A stretch of 64,000 bases of DNA from Gymnorhina tibicen (Eukaryota > Chordata > Aves > Passeriformes > Artamidae): NCBI GenBank assembly GCA_013399875.1, contig VXAZ01009311.1:495239-559238 (forward strand). Reading direction: 5' to 3'. Shown piece after piece: positions 45,565 through 59,300 of this stretch. How positions within the stretch are numbered: position 1 is the first letter of the stretch; the number at the start of each line of letters is the position of its first letter. A program made the translations under genes and the position numbers. Under the pieces are notes generated by a model, which was not told where the DNA came from, searched no databases, and saw only the letters and a list, made by a program, of their open reading frames with translations.

Positions 45565-45735
45565 TGAGAGATGACTGAGAAGGGACCTCATCAATGTCTT
45601 TCAGTGTCTGGAGGGAGGTGTCAGAGGATGCACCAGGCTCTGCTCAGCGGTGCTCAGCAGTAGGACAAGGGAAAATGGGCACAAACTAATGCACAGGAAG
45701 TTTCACCTGAACATGAGGAAGATCTTTAATATAAG
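45565..45735 (+). mobile_element. Internal piece of a CR1 3' region (about 170 bp)
   Basis: Sense orientation: GAGAAGGGACCTCATCAATGTC, GTCTGGAGGGAGGTGTCAGAGGATG, CACCAGGCTCTGCTCAGCGGTGCTCAGCAGTAGGACAAGGGAAAATGGGCACAAACTAATGCACAGGAAG and TTTCACCTGAACATGAGGAAGATCTTTAA. It aligns with the CR1 region about 200-370 bases upstream of the 3' end, but the 3' end itself is absent, so this copy lost its tail. Confidence 0.9.
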
Positions 45736-48600
45736 CATCCTTGAAAATCTGTGTCTTTTGTGCACTTAAAAATGAAGTGTCTGTGCATATCTGACACCCT
45801 TAACTGTTGAAGTATTTTGCTGCCATTACTTATTGACAGTGATGCTCCAAGAAAAATCTAGCACTAATAACCCTTTTTGCCCAGTGGGGATGCTGACTTT
45901 CACATGGTTAGAAGTCCATGAGCTGATGACCAGATCCCCACAGTCTCCCCAGATACATCCTACTCTACTTAGTAGACTGGTCTTGTCTTGCCACTTGCTT
46001 ACACGAACAACATGCTGCTGTTACCAGCATTTACCGCTTAGGTCTGAGCCTGACATTCTTCAAGGAAATGAAGGGAAAGGGCTTACTCACCCCAATGCTC
46101 TTCATGTAACAAGTATGACAGAGCTTATATGCCTCAGAGACAAAGAAGGATCTACCCAGGCAACAAGAAAATTTTGTCAGAAAGCAGGTATTTGTCAGGC
46201 TGTGAAATAAAAGGCTCATCTCCACACACACACAGAGAAGCCCAGAGCATAATAATGGTGAGGAAGGGGCACCCAAATAACTTCAGGGAAGAAATGAGCC
46301 CCTCTCATGCCTCCTCCCAGGGGTGCCAATAAGGAGCATCACCCCACCCTAGTGAGTAACAGGAGCTGCTTTCTGGACCACGTCAGGGACAGAGAGAGGT
46401 CAGAACCCAGGGACACATTATGAGTGTTTTGGGACAGGATGGAACTTATGGGATATTCGGAAGGAGTAAGAAAACTAAAAAGGTGGGAAAGGGAGGATCA
46501 AAGTGGTTTGGGAGAGCCAAATATGGGGAAACTGAAGGAAAAGGGGATAAACCAGTCAGCTGTGCATAAATAGGACTGGCTAGTGCTCTTGTGTTTGGGA
46601 TGGTGTGTGCAAGGTGTCTGTACCACCCTGGAGGGGGGCTGCAGCCTCAGGTCTTCCTGAGGTCTTCCTAGGACCAGGTGCCAGAAACATGAGGGAGATT
46701 GGGATTCACAGCTACTGGTCAGACTGAGTGCCTGAGCCCAGATACTGGTGGATACACATTTGTCACCCTGACCAGCCAGAGAGGGGACATGATGGGCTGT
46801 GGGTGCTGAGTGTGTATGTGCAGAGTGTCTTTGAGGTGCATGGATCTGGATGCATCTCTGTATAAATACATCCATGTTTGTGTGCCTGTGTGCCTGCAGG
46901 GAATACATGCTCTGTCTCCAGACTCGTGGGACCTCTGGTGTGGATCTGTAGCAGTCTCAGCTCTCCCAGGCTGCCGAATTTGGTCTTTCCCTAGCAATAT
47001 TTTAAAGCCACTAAAAATGCAGGTGTGCCATATGCAACAAATTCAGGGATCTCAGTATTCAGAGTCAGACTTTGGAGGTTTGGAGAGGCTACTGTATCGT
47101 AATGCTCTGTTTGATAAGCTTTGCCAGCCAGATCTGAGGAAAGGAAGGAGAAAAGGAGGTACCTTTGGACAGTCCTGCCAGGCAGATGGACAGGGGAGCT
47201 TTTCTTTTCAGTTGAATGATCCCAAGCACAATTGCAGGGAACAGTTTATGGTGCAAAAGGAAAGATAATAAGAATCTAATGTGGAGGAAATTTTCAGATT
47301 AACAACTGTCTTCTCACTCTCTCCACAGGCTGATATTGCTTGGTGCTTTCATTTTCTGTTACGCTTTACATCCAAGCAGACTGTGATCTCTCTTGATGAA
47401 GGCACTGAGACAAAGAGCAGTTGGGTGCCTAAATATCTCTGAATATCTCTATGGACATAGCTCTGAAGACCCTGAGCATTCAAAATTCAAAATGGGGTTA
47501 GATTCCTCCAGCTGCAGAACAATAACTTTTATAGCCCTTTTCCCCAGACAGTCTCAAAGCCTAGAGTTTGAGACTATAATGAGAAGTTTAGAGCAATTGA
47601 AGTCTCTTATTTCATATTCATCTGAATGAGGACAGCCTGGATCCTGGGATATCTCACTTTTTCGTTTAAATAGCTAGACATTTTTTATCTATGAAAGGGC
47701 CTTGAGTAAAGTAAGGCCTTGTGCTGAACTTGAAGACATCAGGGATGGTTTAAGTTATACCTATCAGATTCAGAGGCTTAACTTTACCTAATTTCTGGAT
47801 CTCACTGGGATTTAGGCAGGAGTTAGCCAACTCACTGTTCAAATTTAGGGGTGCCCAGGGCATGTTTTCAGGGTAAAAGCATAGAGACCAAGAGATTTAT
47901 TATTCCCATGGATTAAAAAACTGAAAGGTCATGTGGTTTAGATGACAATTTGAGAGCATCTTTGGCACCAAATTCCTTGTTTGAGAGTGTTCCTGAAAAG
48001 AATTTATGAGCAACGGAGCAATGGGCTCTGCAGGCACTGTTTGCAATTGGAAACGGTTTCATCTCACCTAGTTTTTCCCATTCCATCAGGTAGCACTGAA
48101 CCTGGACTCCTTCCAGTGACAGAGGTAAGCAGAAGGGACTCCTTCTGCAAGCTATGCAGCATGAATTACCTTCTTCATGGGTCTGTCTCTCTCCTATAAG
48201 AAGGAAATTGGATGCTTGGTTTAAAATAAGAACAGGGAAGAAAAGATGGACCTCACCTGGACCTCGCCTGGCACCACACTCTTTCCTCCCAAAGCTCTAT
48301 CCTAACTAGCACTGAGTTTAAACCATAGAAAACTCTGGGAACTGACCACTCATTTCAAAATCTTATTCTATAATTGGAAGATGTTCACTAGCATGATGCA
48401 GCTTGTTAATTATGAAGCATTAAACATACCAGGCCAGATTTTGACATCTTGACAATGATGGCAATCTTGTATACAAATAGTCCTGCTGTAATAAATTGGA
48501 CCATTTGTGTAATGGGATCTACCCAAGGCTACGAGTGACTCTGTGAATCCAAATCTGACACCTAATATTTATAACAGGGGGTTAGATGACTCAGGGCTTC
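45736..48600. other. Unique DNA, no gene recognised
   Basis: Holds frames of up to 152 codons (46810-47268 plus) and 136 codons (46498-46908 minus), none with a recognisable domain. A GAGGTCTTCCT word is repeated in tandem near 46650-46670. Confidence 0.45.
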
Positions 48601-48605
48601 GTAAC

Positions 48606-48910
48606 AAAACAGAGAGTTTTTCAGCCGCCGGCTACCTGCTTTAATCTCACCGCTGTCAACCGTGACAAAAAGTCAGCACCACATGACAGCTGTTCAGAGA
48701 CATCCTAATGAGCGGGTGATGTCGGAGGTCCCGGTGGACATCACCCCGGGAAGCAGAGCTGCGCCCCGGCCCCCGTGCTGGCAGCCGCAGCGGAGGAGCG
48801 CTGGCCTCCGGGTCAGGGTCGGAGCATGTCGGGTGGCACAAAGAAACCGCCATCCCGCGGCATCTGCTCCGGGAGAAAGCCATGTCTCGGCACTCCGGGC
48901 ACAGCGAGGA
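48606..48910. promoter_or_regulatory. CpG-island-like segment
   Basis: About 300 bases hold roughly 23 CpG dinucleotides by my count, about 19 of them in 48710-48910, against a near absence elsewhere in the window. GC content is high (CCGCCGGC, GCGCCCCGGCCCCCG, CCGCAGCGGAGGAGCG, CCATCCCGCGGCATC). The left part carries CTGTCA at 48653-48658 and TGACAG at 48684-48689, two copies of the MEIS/TGIF hexamer, the second overlapping an E-box CAGCTG at 48687-48692. It may be a promoter of an unannotated transcript or a developmental enhancer. The 105-codon plus frame through it looks like a by-product of low stop density. No TATA box or splice donor could be tied to it. Confidence 0.6.
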
Positions 48911-51282
48911 CACAGCACCCCATCAGCATGCACAACCAAAAATATTCCCTCCCCCCCAACAACTTTGGCTCACCAGTGAGGCCTAAACCATGTATTCTTC
49001 AGGGAGCACAGCAAACCCGGAGACCATAATTAAAATATGTTAATCTACACTGGGCACTTACCCATGGATAAACACTTCCATTTGGCACAGTTTCCTGCAA
49101 TCTTCTGAGATTTGTGACTGATCTCAGAACCCCACTCCTTTCCCTTTTGGCATTTTTAGTCTTACTTTTGAGCCAAAAAGAAGGAAATAAATAAAAATAA
49201 ATAAAATTTGGAGTAAAAGAGAGAGAGAGGAAAAATGACACCTTTTTCCCTCATAAGCTTTGTAATTCCAGTTAGTTTTTACTGGGGGTGGGGGAATGCT
49301 GTCGCTAAGCTATGTGTTCATTACAGCCAGGGGGAAAAAATGAGGTTGGCTCCCAGTTTTGCTTATGTTGTTAAAAGAGCCTCTGAAGCTGCAGTTCTGG
49401 AACAGGTCTCCTCTTTCTTTGAAAGCATGCTGTTTGATAGACTGTCATTTGTCCCCTCCTTTCAGAAGAGCCAGCTGGCAGCTAAGTGCTAAAGCCAGTG
49501 ACTTGCATGTGTTTTTCTGACATTTAACAAATGGGAACAGCTTGCAAATCTGCATTAACTCACTCTGTCTCACAAATAATCATCGGCTACGCGGTGTAGA
49601 CATTCGAACATTAGCGCAAACACAAAAGGGAGCGGGAGTCTGTGGGAAAAACAAGTTGGCAAATAAAAGATGTTTCACTAAGGGACAGATAAAGCTTTTA
49701 GGTTTAGATGGAGGGTTTGGATATAGTTCCTGAAGATGGGGGGTGCGTGGAGGTATGAGAAGAGAGTGGTGAAGGGAACTAATCCTCTCCCTCTATCCGC
49801 ACGGTAAGCTATCGGATTTGCACCTGAAATTATAGTGTCTCTCCCCACCATTCACAAGTGTTTATCACTGGAGCATTTTCATTCTGCAGCCTCCACCTGA
49901 AGACAGTCTGAGGAAAATACAGAAAGTGCACCCAGTGCCAAGTCGTTTCCTCATCAGTGTTTCTGTGTGGGAGCTTCTGGATGTCCCCAGTTTTTTCTCT
50001 TTATAAATTAACATAAGATTCTGCTACTAGCATAATAAATGCTATGGGATTGTTCAGGTAATAAAGGAACATGGATAAACTCAAAACACAATCGGTTCTG
50101 AGGCTAAAATATAGAACACAAAACATTTAATATCTAGGCTTCTGTCAGAGATTTGGACTTTTCCCTTGAAAAAGAAATACATACTTAATTCCTTTAGCCT
50201 CTCTGAAAACTATAGCCACAGCTTTCAGGACTGAAAGACAAATCCAACTGTTATTTCATCTTAACCTCTCTTTATTTCCCCCTCCTGGAGACTGAGAAAG
50301 GCTCATGCCCAAGTAACAAGGTGGACATTTTCCTCTGGTGTAAGAATACCCCTTTCCTTTGTTGGTTCACACTCTTACAGGCAATGGGGACAAATGAATC
50401 TCACATAAAATTAGGGGAGAACCTCAAATACAGACTGTGTGAGTTTGTGGTGATCATCTTCCTTTGAAATAACACTCCAGCCAGGACTCCAACATTTAGA
50501 CCAAAACACCTCTCCTACTGAATCTAAGTCCTGTGCCGGGGAGTCATCACACACTCATGGCACCTGCAGGTACACCTCCTAAGGCTGTGAGTACTGGGGC
50601 AGAATTGATGCCCCTTCTTGGACAAAAGAAAACCCCCACAACAATGGGACAGTTATGATTTCCAGAAAGTACCTGATGGATTTGAGTGCAATTAAAAATC
50701 GTTTTGCCTAGTGGAGTCAAAATACTTTGCACTATTGGTAGCTGGGAAGGAAGCATGCCTTGGCTGCCTCACCTAGCACACTAACATTTAAGAAAATGTT
50801 GGTGTTCAGAAAAAGGGTGGCTGCACCTGTATTTCTGACCTAATTTAACCAAGATGATATAAACTATATACTGTACCACTTTATCCCAGAATTCTCCTAC
50901 CCCACCCTAGCTGCATTTTAAAATATGGATTATATGCAAATCTTTAGTTATCTCATTAATCCCAAGAAAAAGAAGCTTGGGATAAAATCTTGTACCAGCT
51001 TTTCCACTAGGCAAAAGTCAGGAGCCTGTAAGATCCTGTGAGGACACAGCCCTTCTGGAACTTGCCTGGTCTGTAGGCAAAGCCTTAGTGTACTCAGGAA
51101 ATTGTAGACAGCTGAACCCCTCTTCCACTGGTAGCAAAAGCAGCCCCATATTTTCCTGGGTGTTCAAAGCCTGTCCCAGAAAGAGCAGCAGAGCCATAGG
51201 TGCTGGATGGCTTGTCTCCCCTCAGCTGAACATCTGCAGGCAAGTTTTTTTGGGAGTTAAAGATTCAGGTTTCATTGAATCA
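48911..51282. other. Unique DNA downstream of the CpG-rich segment
   Basis: A second CpG-bearing zone lies at 49580-49830 (ATCGGCTACGCGG, ATTCGAACATTAGCGC, GAGCGGG, TCCGCACGG, TATCGGA) in a moderate-GC background. The rest is unremarkable; AAATAAATAAAA-type and GAGAGA patches occur at 49186-49230. Confidence 0.45.
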
Positions 51283-51380
51283 GCAACCTGATCTAGTGGG
51301 TAGCATCCTGCTTACAGCAGGGAACTGGGACTAGATACTCTCTGAGGTCCCTCCCAACCCAAACCATTCTATGATTCTAG
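51283..51380 (+). mobile_element. CR1 LINE 3' end (about 100 bp)
   Basis: Sense orientation: CAGCAACCTGATCTAGTGGGTAGCATCC, ACTGGGACTAGATACTCTCTGAGGTCCC and TCCCAACCCAAACCATTCTATGATTCTA. Intact 3' terminus, severely 5'-truncated, as is usual for CR1. Confidence 0.95.
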
Positions 51381-53154
51381 GCAAATAAAGACGTATTATT
51401 TGTGCTCAGCTGTGTTCCTCCTTTTCCCTCATCCCCCCATAATATATAGCCTACTCATAAAAAATCATCTGGTCATTCCAATCAGCTACAGGAAGTTCAA
51501 GACCGTAACTGATAAATTGTATGCACCATCTCTAATTACTCTGTCATCTGTTTTCTCTCAAGTACTGGGCAATTTCAATGAAGCCTTAAGTAGGGAACTC
51601 AAGTCATACTTCCTTGTCACATATGCACTGTACTTTGTTTGCCTCTCTGAAATATAAGCACTGCCTTTTTTCCTGTAACATCCGTATTTCTTTTTACTAC
51701 TTCCCTCTACATACTTCTCTCTCGTTCTTTCTTTCTCTCTCTCAACACTTGGCAAGTTTATTCCTGAAAAAATATCCATCTGTAAAAAATAAATAGAACA
51801 ATAACACCTTGTAGGCATGATGTAAGTGTTGCTTGGGTTTTATTTTTGTACTGATACTTATATATTTAATTAAACACAGTCCTGGCAGCTTTGTAATTGC
51901 TTAAGAGTATTCTAACAAAAGCCTAACTGCTGAAGTGGGCAGAATTGCATATTCCTTCATTTTTCTTGCTCTCCTTTAGCACATTCTGTGCAGTGCAGTA
52001 GTGAGTGTATGATTTACTATTGTCCTGGAACAATCTCTGCAAAACCTTACTTCTGATTCCCCTCCCCACCTCTGCCTGTTCATACATACATCTACACATT
52101 TTGTGTCTGGAGTGGTCCCAAGGGAAGATCTGATTCACCTTGTAAACTACCTGAAGTCAGTGAAGTTTCATCATCACGGATCAGTTTGGCCCCTTCAAGC
52201 AAAGCTCTGTAGTGGTTACAAAATATATATGAAGCAACCCAAAAGGTATTCTCTTCCAGATTATGAAGCAGCAGATCAGGCAGACAGATGGAGCAGCAGG
52301 CAGATACGAACAGATAGGATTTTCTCTCAGAAAAAGAAATGGCAAATACTTCCATGGCTGAGCTCAGCGCAGTGTAGCTTTGGAACAAATATTTGAAAGG
52401 AATTTCAGGGGCTTGGAGGCAAGTTGCAACTAAAAAACCAGATTTTACCAACTGCAAGAAAGAGGAAAGTGTTCTCAGCATACTTGTGCCAGGTGCAGCT
52501 CACCTTGACCCTCTTGATGCTACAGAACAGAACTGGCCAACAGATAAAACCAGTGTGTGACTTCTAAAGATGCTGGGGTGCATCTTTATAAAACACCATG
52601 GAACAAAATAAAAACTACCCAGAAGTTTACTTCTGAGCAACCTTTATGCTAGAAAAAAGTAATTCCCAGAAAACAGCTGGTCAAAATCAGGAAGTGCAGG
52701 GTAAAATTCACATTCAAAAGTTTCACACATGGTCTCATTACCAAAGCCAAACCTTTTGGTGCAAAGCTATTATGCAAGAGCAAATCTCAGTGATGAGATC
52801 AATGCTAGAGCTATTCCTGAAACTTTGTTTTTGTGAAAAATGTTCCTGCTCACAGGGGCTGCCATGAAACTAATGAATGGACTTTGTCCTCCAGGAGAAC
52901 TTGTCCTGTGCTCAAGGAGTTTTAGATCAGGCCCAAAGCTGTTGGTTTTCTGTGATGAAGTTTGCTACGGACAGGCGAAGAAATATGAAGCAGCAGACAC
53001 AGAATGACCTTTCCTAAGGAAAAGTTAGGCCTAGGTAACAAAGTCATTCCCTACTAACTGTGAGGATCATTTAACACTTTATAACATTTTTACATGTGTG
53101 TTTCCAACCTTAATGTCATTCATGGTTATTTGTATAAAGATATCACAGGAACGT

Positions 53155-53219
53155 TTGGGTTTGTTTTTTGTTGTGGTGGTTTTTTTGTTTGTTTGGTTTG
53201 GTTTTTGTTGTTGTTGTTG
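53155..53219 (+). repeat. T/G-rich simple sequence
   Basis: GTTT, GTTG and GGTT words with poly-T, ending in four GTT units. Confidence 0.9.
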
Positions 53220-53325
53220 GATAATCAGAGACACCAAACAAATATTTGGAGGGTTTAGAGCTCAATGACACAGAATACCTCAGAGACAAATCGTTTTAGA
53301 TACTTTTAGAAAAGACCTAGAGGCA

Positions 53326-53341
53326 TTTTTTTTTTTTTTTT
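53326..53341 (+). repeat. T16 homopolymer
   Basis: Sixteen consecutive T. Confidence 0.95.
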
Positions 53342-56300
53342 AAGAGAATAAGAATCAGCCTAACCTTTGCATGTACATTGAGCGACAATATCGATCCGCA
53401 AACCTCCAGGGACAGCTTACAGGCAGAAGAGGTCAGGAAGAAATGCTCCCCATTGCACAGCAGGGTGTTCATCGGGAGGAACCATGGAGAGACATTTGTT
53501 ATTCACAATTTCCTGGAAAATCTCACTGACCTCGCCAGTGCTACTCTTTGCTGTAAAAAATTTATGTGGGGAATGAAGCCAAACCAAAGCACCAGATTAA
53601 ACTACTGAGCCTGGGACCAAATGGGAGAGGTTACCCAGCACAAAGAGAACAACACGTTTGAGGTCATGCTATAAAGTCAGACCGAAAGTCCAAAATCTGC
53701 ATCCAAATACTTTTAAATATCCAGGTAGCCACTGAAATATCATTCTTATAGATGGAAATTCCTCTACTAGTTACTTTTGGAAATAGATTGCTGTTTCTGG
53801 AAACTAGAACAGAAAAAACAGGGCTGCTGCAATTGAGCTGTTGCTTCTTTAGACCTGGTCCCTACCTCTTGCAGCCTTTCCTCCAGAAAATGTAAAAATT
53901 GCAAAAAAAAAATCAAAAAGTAACATGCAGGCATTTATGGCTATGCAGGCATGTGTTTGCATGTATGTGAAAGAGACAGATGGGGAGAGGATTCCTGACC
54001 CAGAAGTGTGATTAAATCCAAAGCAGGTTGATAAAGGATCTACTGTAGTAGGATGTATTAAAAAAGAGAGTTATTGTATCTTCTGAACTGATCAAGGTGA
54101 TAAAGTAACTGATCACACAGAGGAACTGCTGGAACTGCACCCAATTCTGCTCTATGAGTAAACAGAGTCCTGTGGCTTATTCAAGAGGCTATAAATTTAA
54201 GCTTAGTATTTCAGGTCTATATCTAAAGAGTGACAGAACCTCATATCTCCTGATTCATCCAGAAAGAATGCATCATCTTTTTGTACCAATCTAATCAGAA
54301 ACACTTTTGCCACATCCATTTTTCTTTTTTAAGTCAAAAAAAGGCACAGAAGAGATTTAGTTTCGGGTTTTCTTTTTTTTCCCTCCCTTTCCTCCTTGAT
54401 ATGGAAAAAATAAAACCAACCTCGACTTTGCTAAGCCTCTGACACAGATACCCTCACTACTCATCTCACAGCAGAGCAACTCGTTCCAACCCTGTGCTTT
54501 AAGTACCATCTAGTGGTTACAAACATATTTGCATTTCTGTTGTCGGAGGGTCTTTTGATTCAGATACCTCATCTTTTCAGAGATTAACTCGTCTTATCAT
54601 TTTCTGAAATGAAATAAAAAGAAACACTCTTCCATTTATTATTCTTTCCCTTTCTTGAAAGAAAATCTTAATGTCTTTTTACTTACATCATCTCAGTTCC
54701 ACTGCAATACTTAGCAACTTCAGAGAAAACAGAGCTCAAGAAAAATCTAAATGTGTTTTTATTCCTTTTATAGATAGAAAATAAATGTCAACACATGATC
54801 CTGCATTACCCTTTTTTTTTTTTTAAGATTTTTCCATTAAGAGTTCAACACATATGTCTCTGAATATGCATTTGAGAATTGGCCTTCAACTTGAGCCATT
54901 TATTATTTTTGAAAGTACTGCTCCATCTATCTGCCTATCTTATATTAATATCTCTCTTTGTGTGTTCCCCTTTCCATATTGCCTGCCATCTGTTACATGA
55001 TCGCTGAGAGATAAGCCTGGTTCGCTTGTTTGATTAGTTATCTTGCTTTCTGTGTCAGTGGACATTGGTTAAATGTACCCATTGTGTCGCCCTCCTGATA
55101 CCAGCAAAGTTACACCGTAAACAGGGAGAGGTGACCTCCTCTTTTCCAGCAAATCTATGTGATTCTCTTCCAACACAAGCCTCCAAATGTCAGTTAAGTA
55201 ATCACAGTCAGTCCCCTTTAAACAATGGTTTGAGAGAAATTAGATTTTGTCTCATTCTAAAATAGACATTTATGACAGATTAAATGAAAATTTTTAAGAC
55301 ACCTGTCTTCTCCCTGATTACAAAGGTTCCTCATCGATACAGGTCAGGTTCCTTGCCATCGACCTCCAGTGATGGTCCAGCTCCTCATAAAAGAGCCTTC
55401 AGGAGACTCTCCTCTGCCTGACTGGCAGCCTGGGGCAGGAGGGTACCACAGCGCTAAAAGAGCCTGAAATCAGGAAGGATGAGCTGAGTCCTTGCGAGCT
55501 TCGGCTCTGCTGATGTGCCTTGAGAGCCAGTGCAGCTCCTGGAGTGAGGGGATGATGCTGTTCCAAGCTCCAGGACTGCTCCAACAGCTCCCCAGGAGCC
55601 ACAGGCAGTGCTGTAAGGACAGCCTAAACACCAGCCTGGGCATAAACATCTCTAGGTGTCTAAATTCAAGTGTTTTATTTACACACAATATCCCACTCAA
55701 TACTTCAGTCAGCTAAAATTTGGCAAGACAAACTCCACCACAGAAGGTTACTAATTTCACCTTGTAAGTCTAACTGGCACGTGATGTGAGAAAAATAAAG
55801 ACAATAAAACATTTATCATTCTCACACTGCCTCAGCACGGGTTATTACCCTCTCTGAGTTTCTCCCCACAAACATTCAGTTTGGTGTTTGTCACAAGTGA
55901 TGGAGCAGGATCCCATAAAGAAGGTCCTGCTGCTGATGGAAAATGTTCCCCTGGTTCTCAGTCCCAGCTGCTTAGGCCCTCTCCCCCACAATGGAGATTT
56001 CCAGCCATATTTGCATATAGCCATACTCTTACTCTGGAGATACGAAGAATATGTGCATGGGAAGAATTCTTATATGACAGTTTAAAAAGTCAGTTAAGTT
56101 CCTAACTGAGAAAAGCATCATTTAACTACTTTCCATTTGACAAAATTTAGAGATTCCCCCTTTTCCTGATAGAATACTGCTCATGCTGCTTGTATCACAC
56201 ATCATAAATTGCTGCCTAATGTTGAGCTGTGAATTTTCATCCTAGAAATTCTGCTGGAGACATTTTGACATGAGCACAAGATTTATTGCTGGGCAGCCAG

Positions 56301-59300
56301 TAGATCTGACGTCTGTGATGACAGATATTCTTTTTTCAAATGAGTATAATGACACTGGAAAGAACAGGATCAAACTTAATGTCCCTGAAGCCTTTTTCTG
56401 TGAGTTGCAGATGTACCCGCATGCAGATTTCTGAGGAATCCCCATCAGCAGAAGCAGGGGAATCACACAGGGTTATGGGAAAAAGAAGAATGTACACATT
56501 TGTTTCATCAGGCAAATGCATCTTGCCCGCAGGGGTGGGGAGGGCAGGAGGGTGGAATGTGGAGACCTGGACTGCAGCTAGTGGATAGATCCTGCTCTTA
56601 CAGGCGAAGATATGGCACATCCGTGGGCTACAGCACATTTCTGTTACGTTACCCAGAGCGAATAGTTTATTACGTATCATTACCTCCGAACAACAGATAA
56701 TCAATTTGGATGTGTCCTTATTTACCTGGACAAACACTGGAAGGCTTTGCAATTTAATGGCCTAACTGTTTGTTAGAACAAATAGACCTATTCAATTCTG
56801 AGATCACAGTCAATCTGACGGTTTATAGCTGGTTGGTTTCTGCTTTTGAACTGTGAAACCCTGATTTGTTTTCAAGGTGTAAAATTAGCAGTAACATTTT
56901 CACATGCTAACGGATAAGTCCCTTATTGAAACATATGACTGCACTTGTTTGCTGCAGAGTGAAAATAGCCTTGCTCAAAAACCCAGCACAAAGCCTATGG
57001 CCTGCCTGAATTTCACACAAGCCCTGAAGTGATACCAGGTGTGAACCGGCCCAGACACCAGCTGTCTGCTCAAGAGTAAATTTCAGCTATTAATTTACAG
57101 GCTGGAGCAGGAGGTTTTCCACTCATTATTAAATTATATTATTTGTATACAGCTCCACAGAGTAGCAACAGAGTGCTTGAACCAAGCATGGGCATTTAAA
57201 ACAGTAATTCTCTGAAATTATGAGCCTTGGTAAATCATTCCAAACCCTGAAAAGGGGTGTTAAATCATCTCCCATTGGATTAGTAATACATTCCACCTTG
57301 TAATCGCACTAGTGTAAATAAGTACGAGGTTAAAAAATGAAGGAATACCTAAACTCAAACCTCTGCCTGGAGATCCTTGAACCCAAAAGAGTGAGAATAG
57401 CATACAAGGAAAGGAAAAGCAGTGAGAGGAGAAAGTGCATTTTACCATCTTAAAGCATTGGTTATTTTCTTCTGTTTAGCTGGGTAGGCCAAACTAAATT
57501 CTCAGAATCAGAGAGCCAAGATAAATTTTGAAAATATCAAACCAGACTTCAGTGAGAGAGTTGAAGATGGAGAAAGAAAATGTCTTGGCAAATTAAACAT
57601 CCTATAAATCTGGCCAGTGTGGAACGAGTTGCTGTTTCCAGTACAAACACCACCTTATCCAGCAATTCTCAGCATTAATCTACTTGAGAGACCTACTGGA
57701 GTTCAGACTTATAAAAAAGACATCTATTAGGATGCACTGAAAAATATACGTGGAGTGTATGTGGTAAAGGAGATCCTGTAAATACACAGTGATGTTCAAA
57801 GAGGATGCTTCAAAATGGCATGTGGGTGTTCCCAGCACTCTGTCTAGAGGACAGCTGCACCCAGATATGCAATTTATCTGCACCTATCTGCATTTTTCAT
57901 TGTTTTTCTTTAACTTGAATACCATTTGCTCCCATGAGGAAAGATAATTATACAGTAATACTATTACTCCTGGGCTTTGCTCCTGCCCCTTTTTATTTAA
58001 AAGTCCAGTGTCTTTTAATGTCTCCACATAAAATAGGTTCTATAGTCCCCTGTTAATTTTAATTTTAATAGTCCTTCTCTGTAGCCATCCATTTTGGATT
58101 TGCCTTTTTGTAGCCATTAGTGCCTGTAAGCTACTGTTAGACTTTTTTTGTACTTGCCTTTCCTGTAGTTGCATCACTGTAATGATTCACAGACATCACA
58201 CAACTTTTTCCCCTCCCCCAATAACAACTGATGATGTCTCTTTTTAAATCAGCAGTGGCTAAGTTACAATTCCTTCTAAGCTCATGAATGATACCACAGA
58301 ACTGGTTCAAAAGGAATCCTACCAGCAACCTGATGGAAAGTCCACACTTGACACAATGTTTTTATAAAGTCCATTTACATTTTGGTTATCTCACCTTTGG
58401 CCATGCTGAGATGGGTTACTTTTTATTTAATAAATATTCCCTTGAACTGTTCCCTTAAATCCCACTTAAAACATAGAAATTACATATTACAATTTTCTGA
58501 ATTGTGTGTTATTTAATCACCAACCTACAAAGAGCAGATGCCTTATTGGATACATCACAAACACCTCAAGGAGGTGAGATCTGTGAGAAATAAAACCCCA
58601 CACAACGCACAGAACACAACTGCCCCAGTAGCTCTAACTTGTAGGGGGGTATCCATGGACACAGGGTGCTTCACTGACATACTCAATTCCCAGTAATGCC
58701 ATTAACATCCTGTTTAAAGGCTAGATCACCTAATAGGAAAGCTAACGCAACTGTCACTTAGACTTTGCCATCAAAGAGCTTCTAAAGCCTTAGATTTTTT
58801 TTGTTGACAGCTCTTGACATAAGTGATATTTTTTAATCTTTTACTGCATTTTCAATTGAAGGTTTTCATAAAATGGCAGAAAAAAAGCCACAATGAATCC
58901 TTTTCCTTATTACCATTAACACTAATATTATCATTATCATTATCTGATACAGAAGTGAGTTCTTTAGCTTTTTACTAAGGCTTCTTGCCTCTTTATAGCT
59001 GTGAATTACATAGGACAGGCTTTTATTGGAGGTCCTGAATAGACTTAGAGAAACATTTTTGGACCAGGGTGCTAGGAGAATTTATTCAGTGAGTTCCAGG
59101 GATCCATCTTTAAATTAACTGTGTCTTTATAGTACTAGAATTCTGCTGTTTCATTACTGACATAGCTTAATTGCTTCACAATCAGGGGAAAAAAAATAGA
59201 AATAAGAAGAAGAAAGAAGAAAGAAAAGCAGAAAATACCTGCCTGACTTAACCACATTAAGCAGCATGGTGCAGAATATAACTTAACAGTCCAGTGAACT

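Noticed and set aside
46810..47268. 152-codon plus-strand frame
   Set aside because: No domain, no codon-bias signal, and its start lies in a GTGT-rich low-complexity stretch.
48662..48979. 105-codon plus frame through the CpG-rich segment
   Set aside because: High GC removes stop codons; Arg/Pro/Ser-rich product without family; no splice or Kozak support.
56336..56752. 138-codon minus-strand frame
   Set aside because: No family resemblance; similar-length frames arise by chance on both strands in this size of window.
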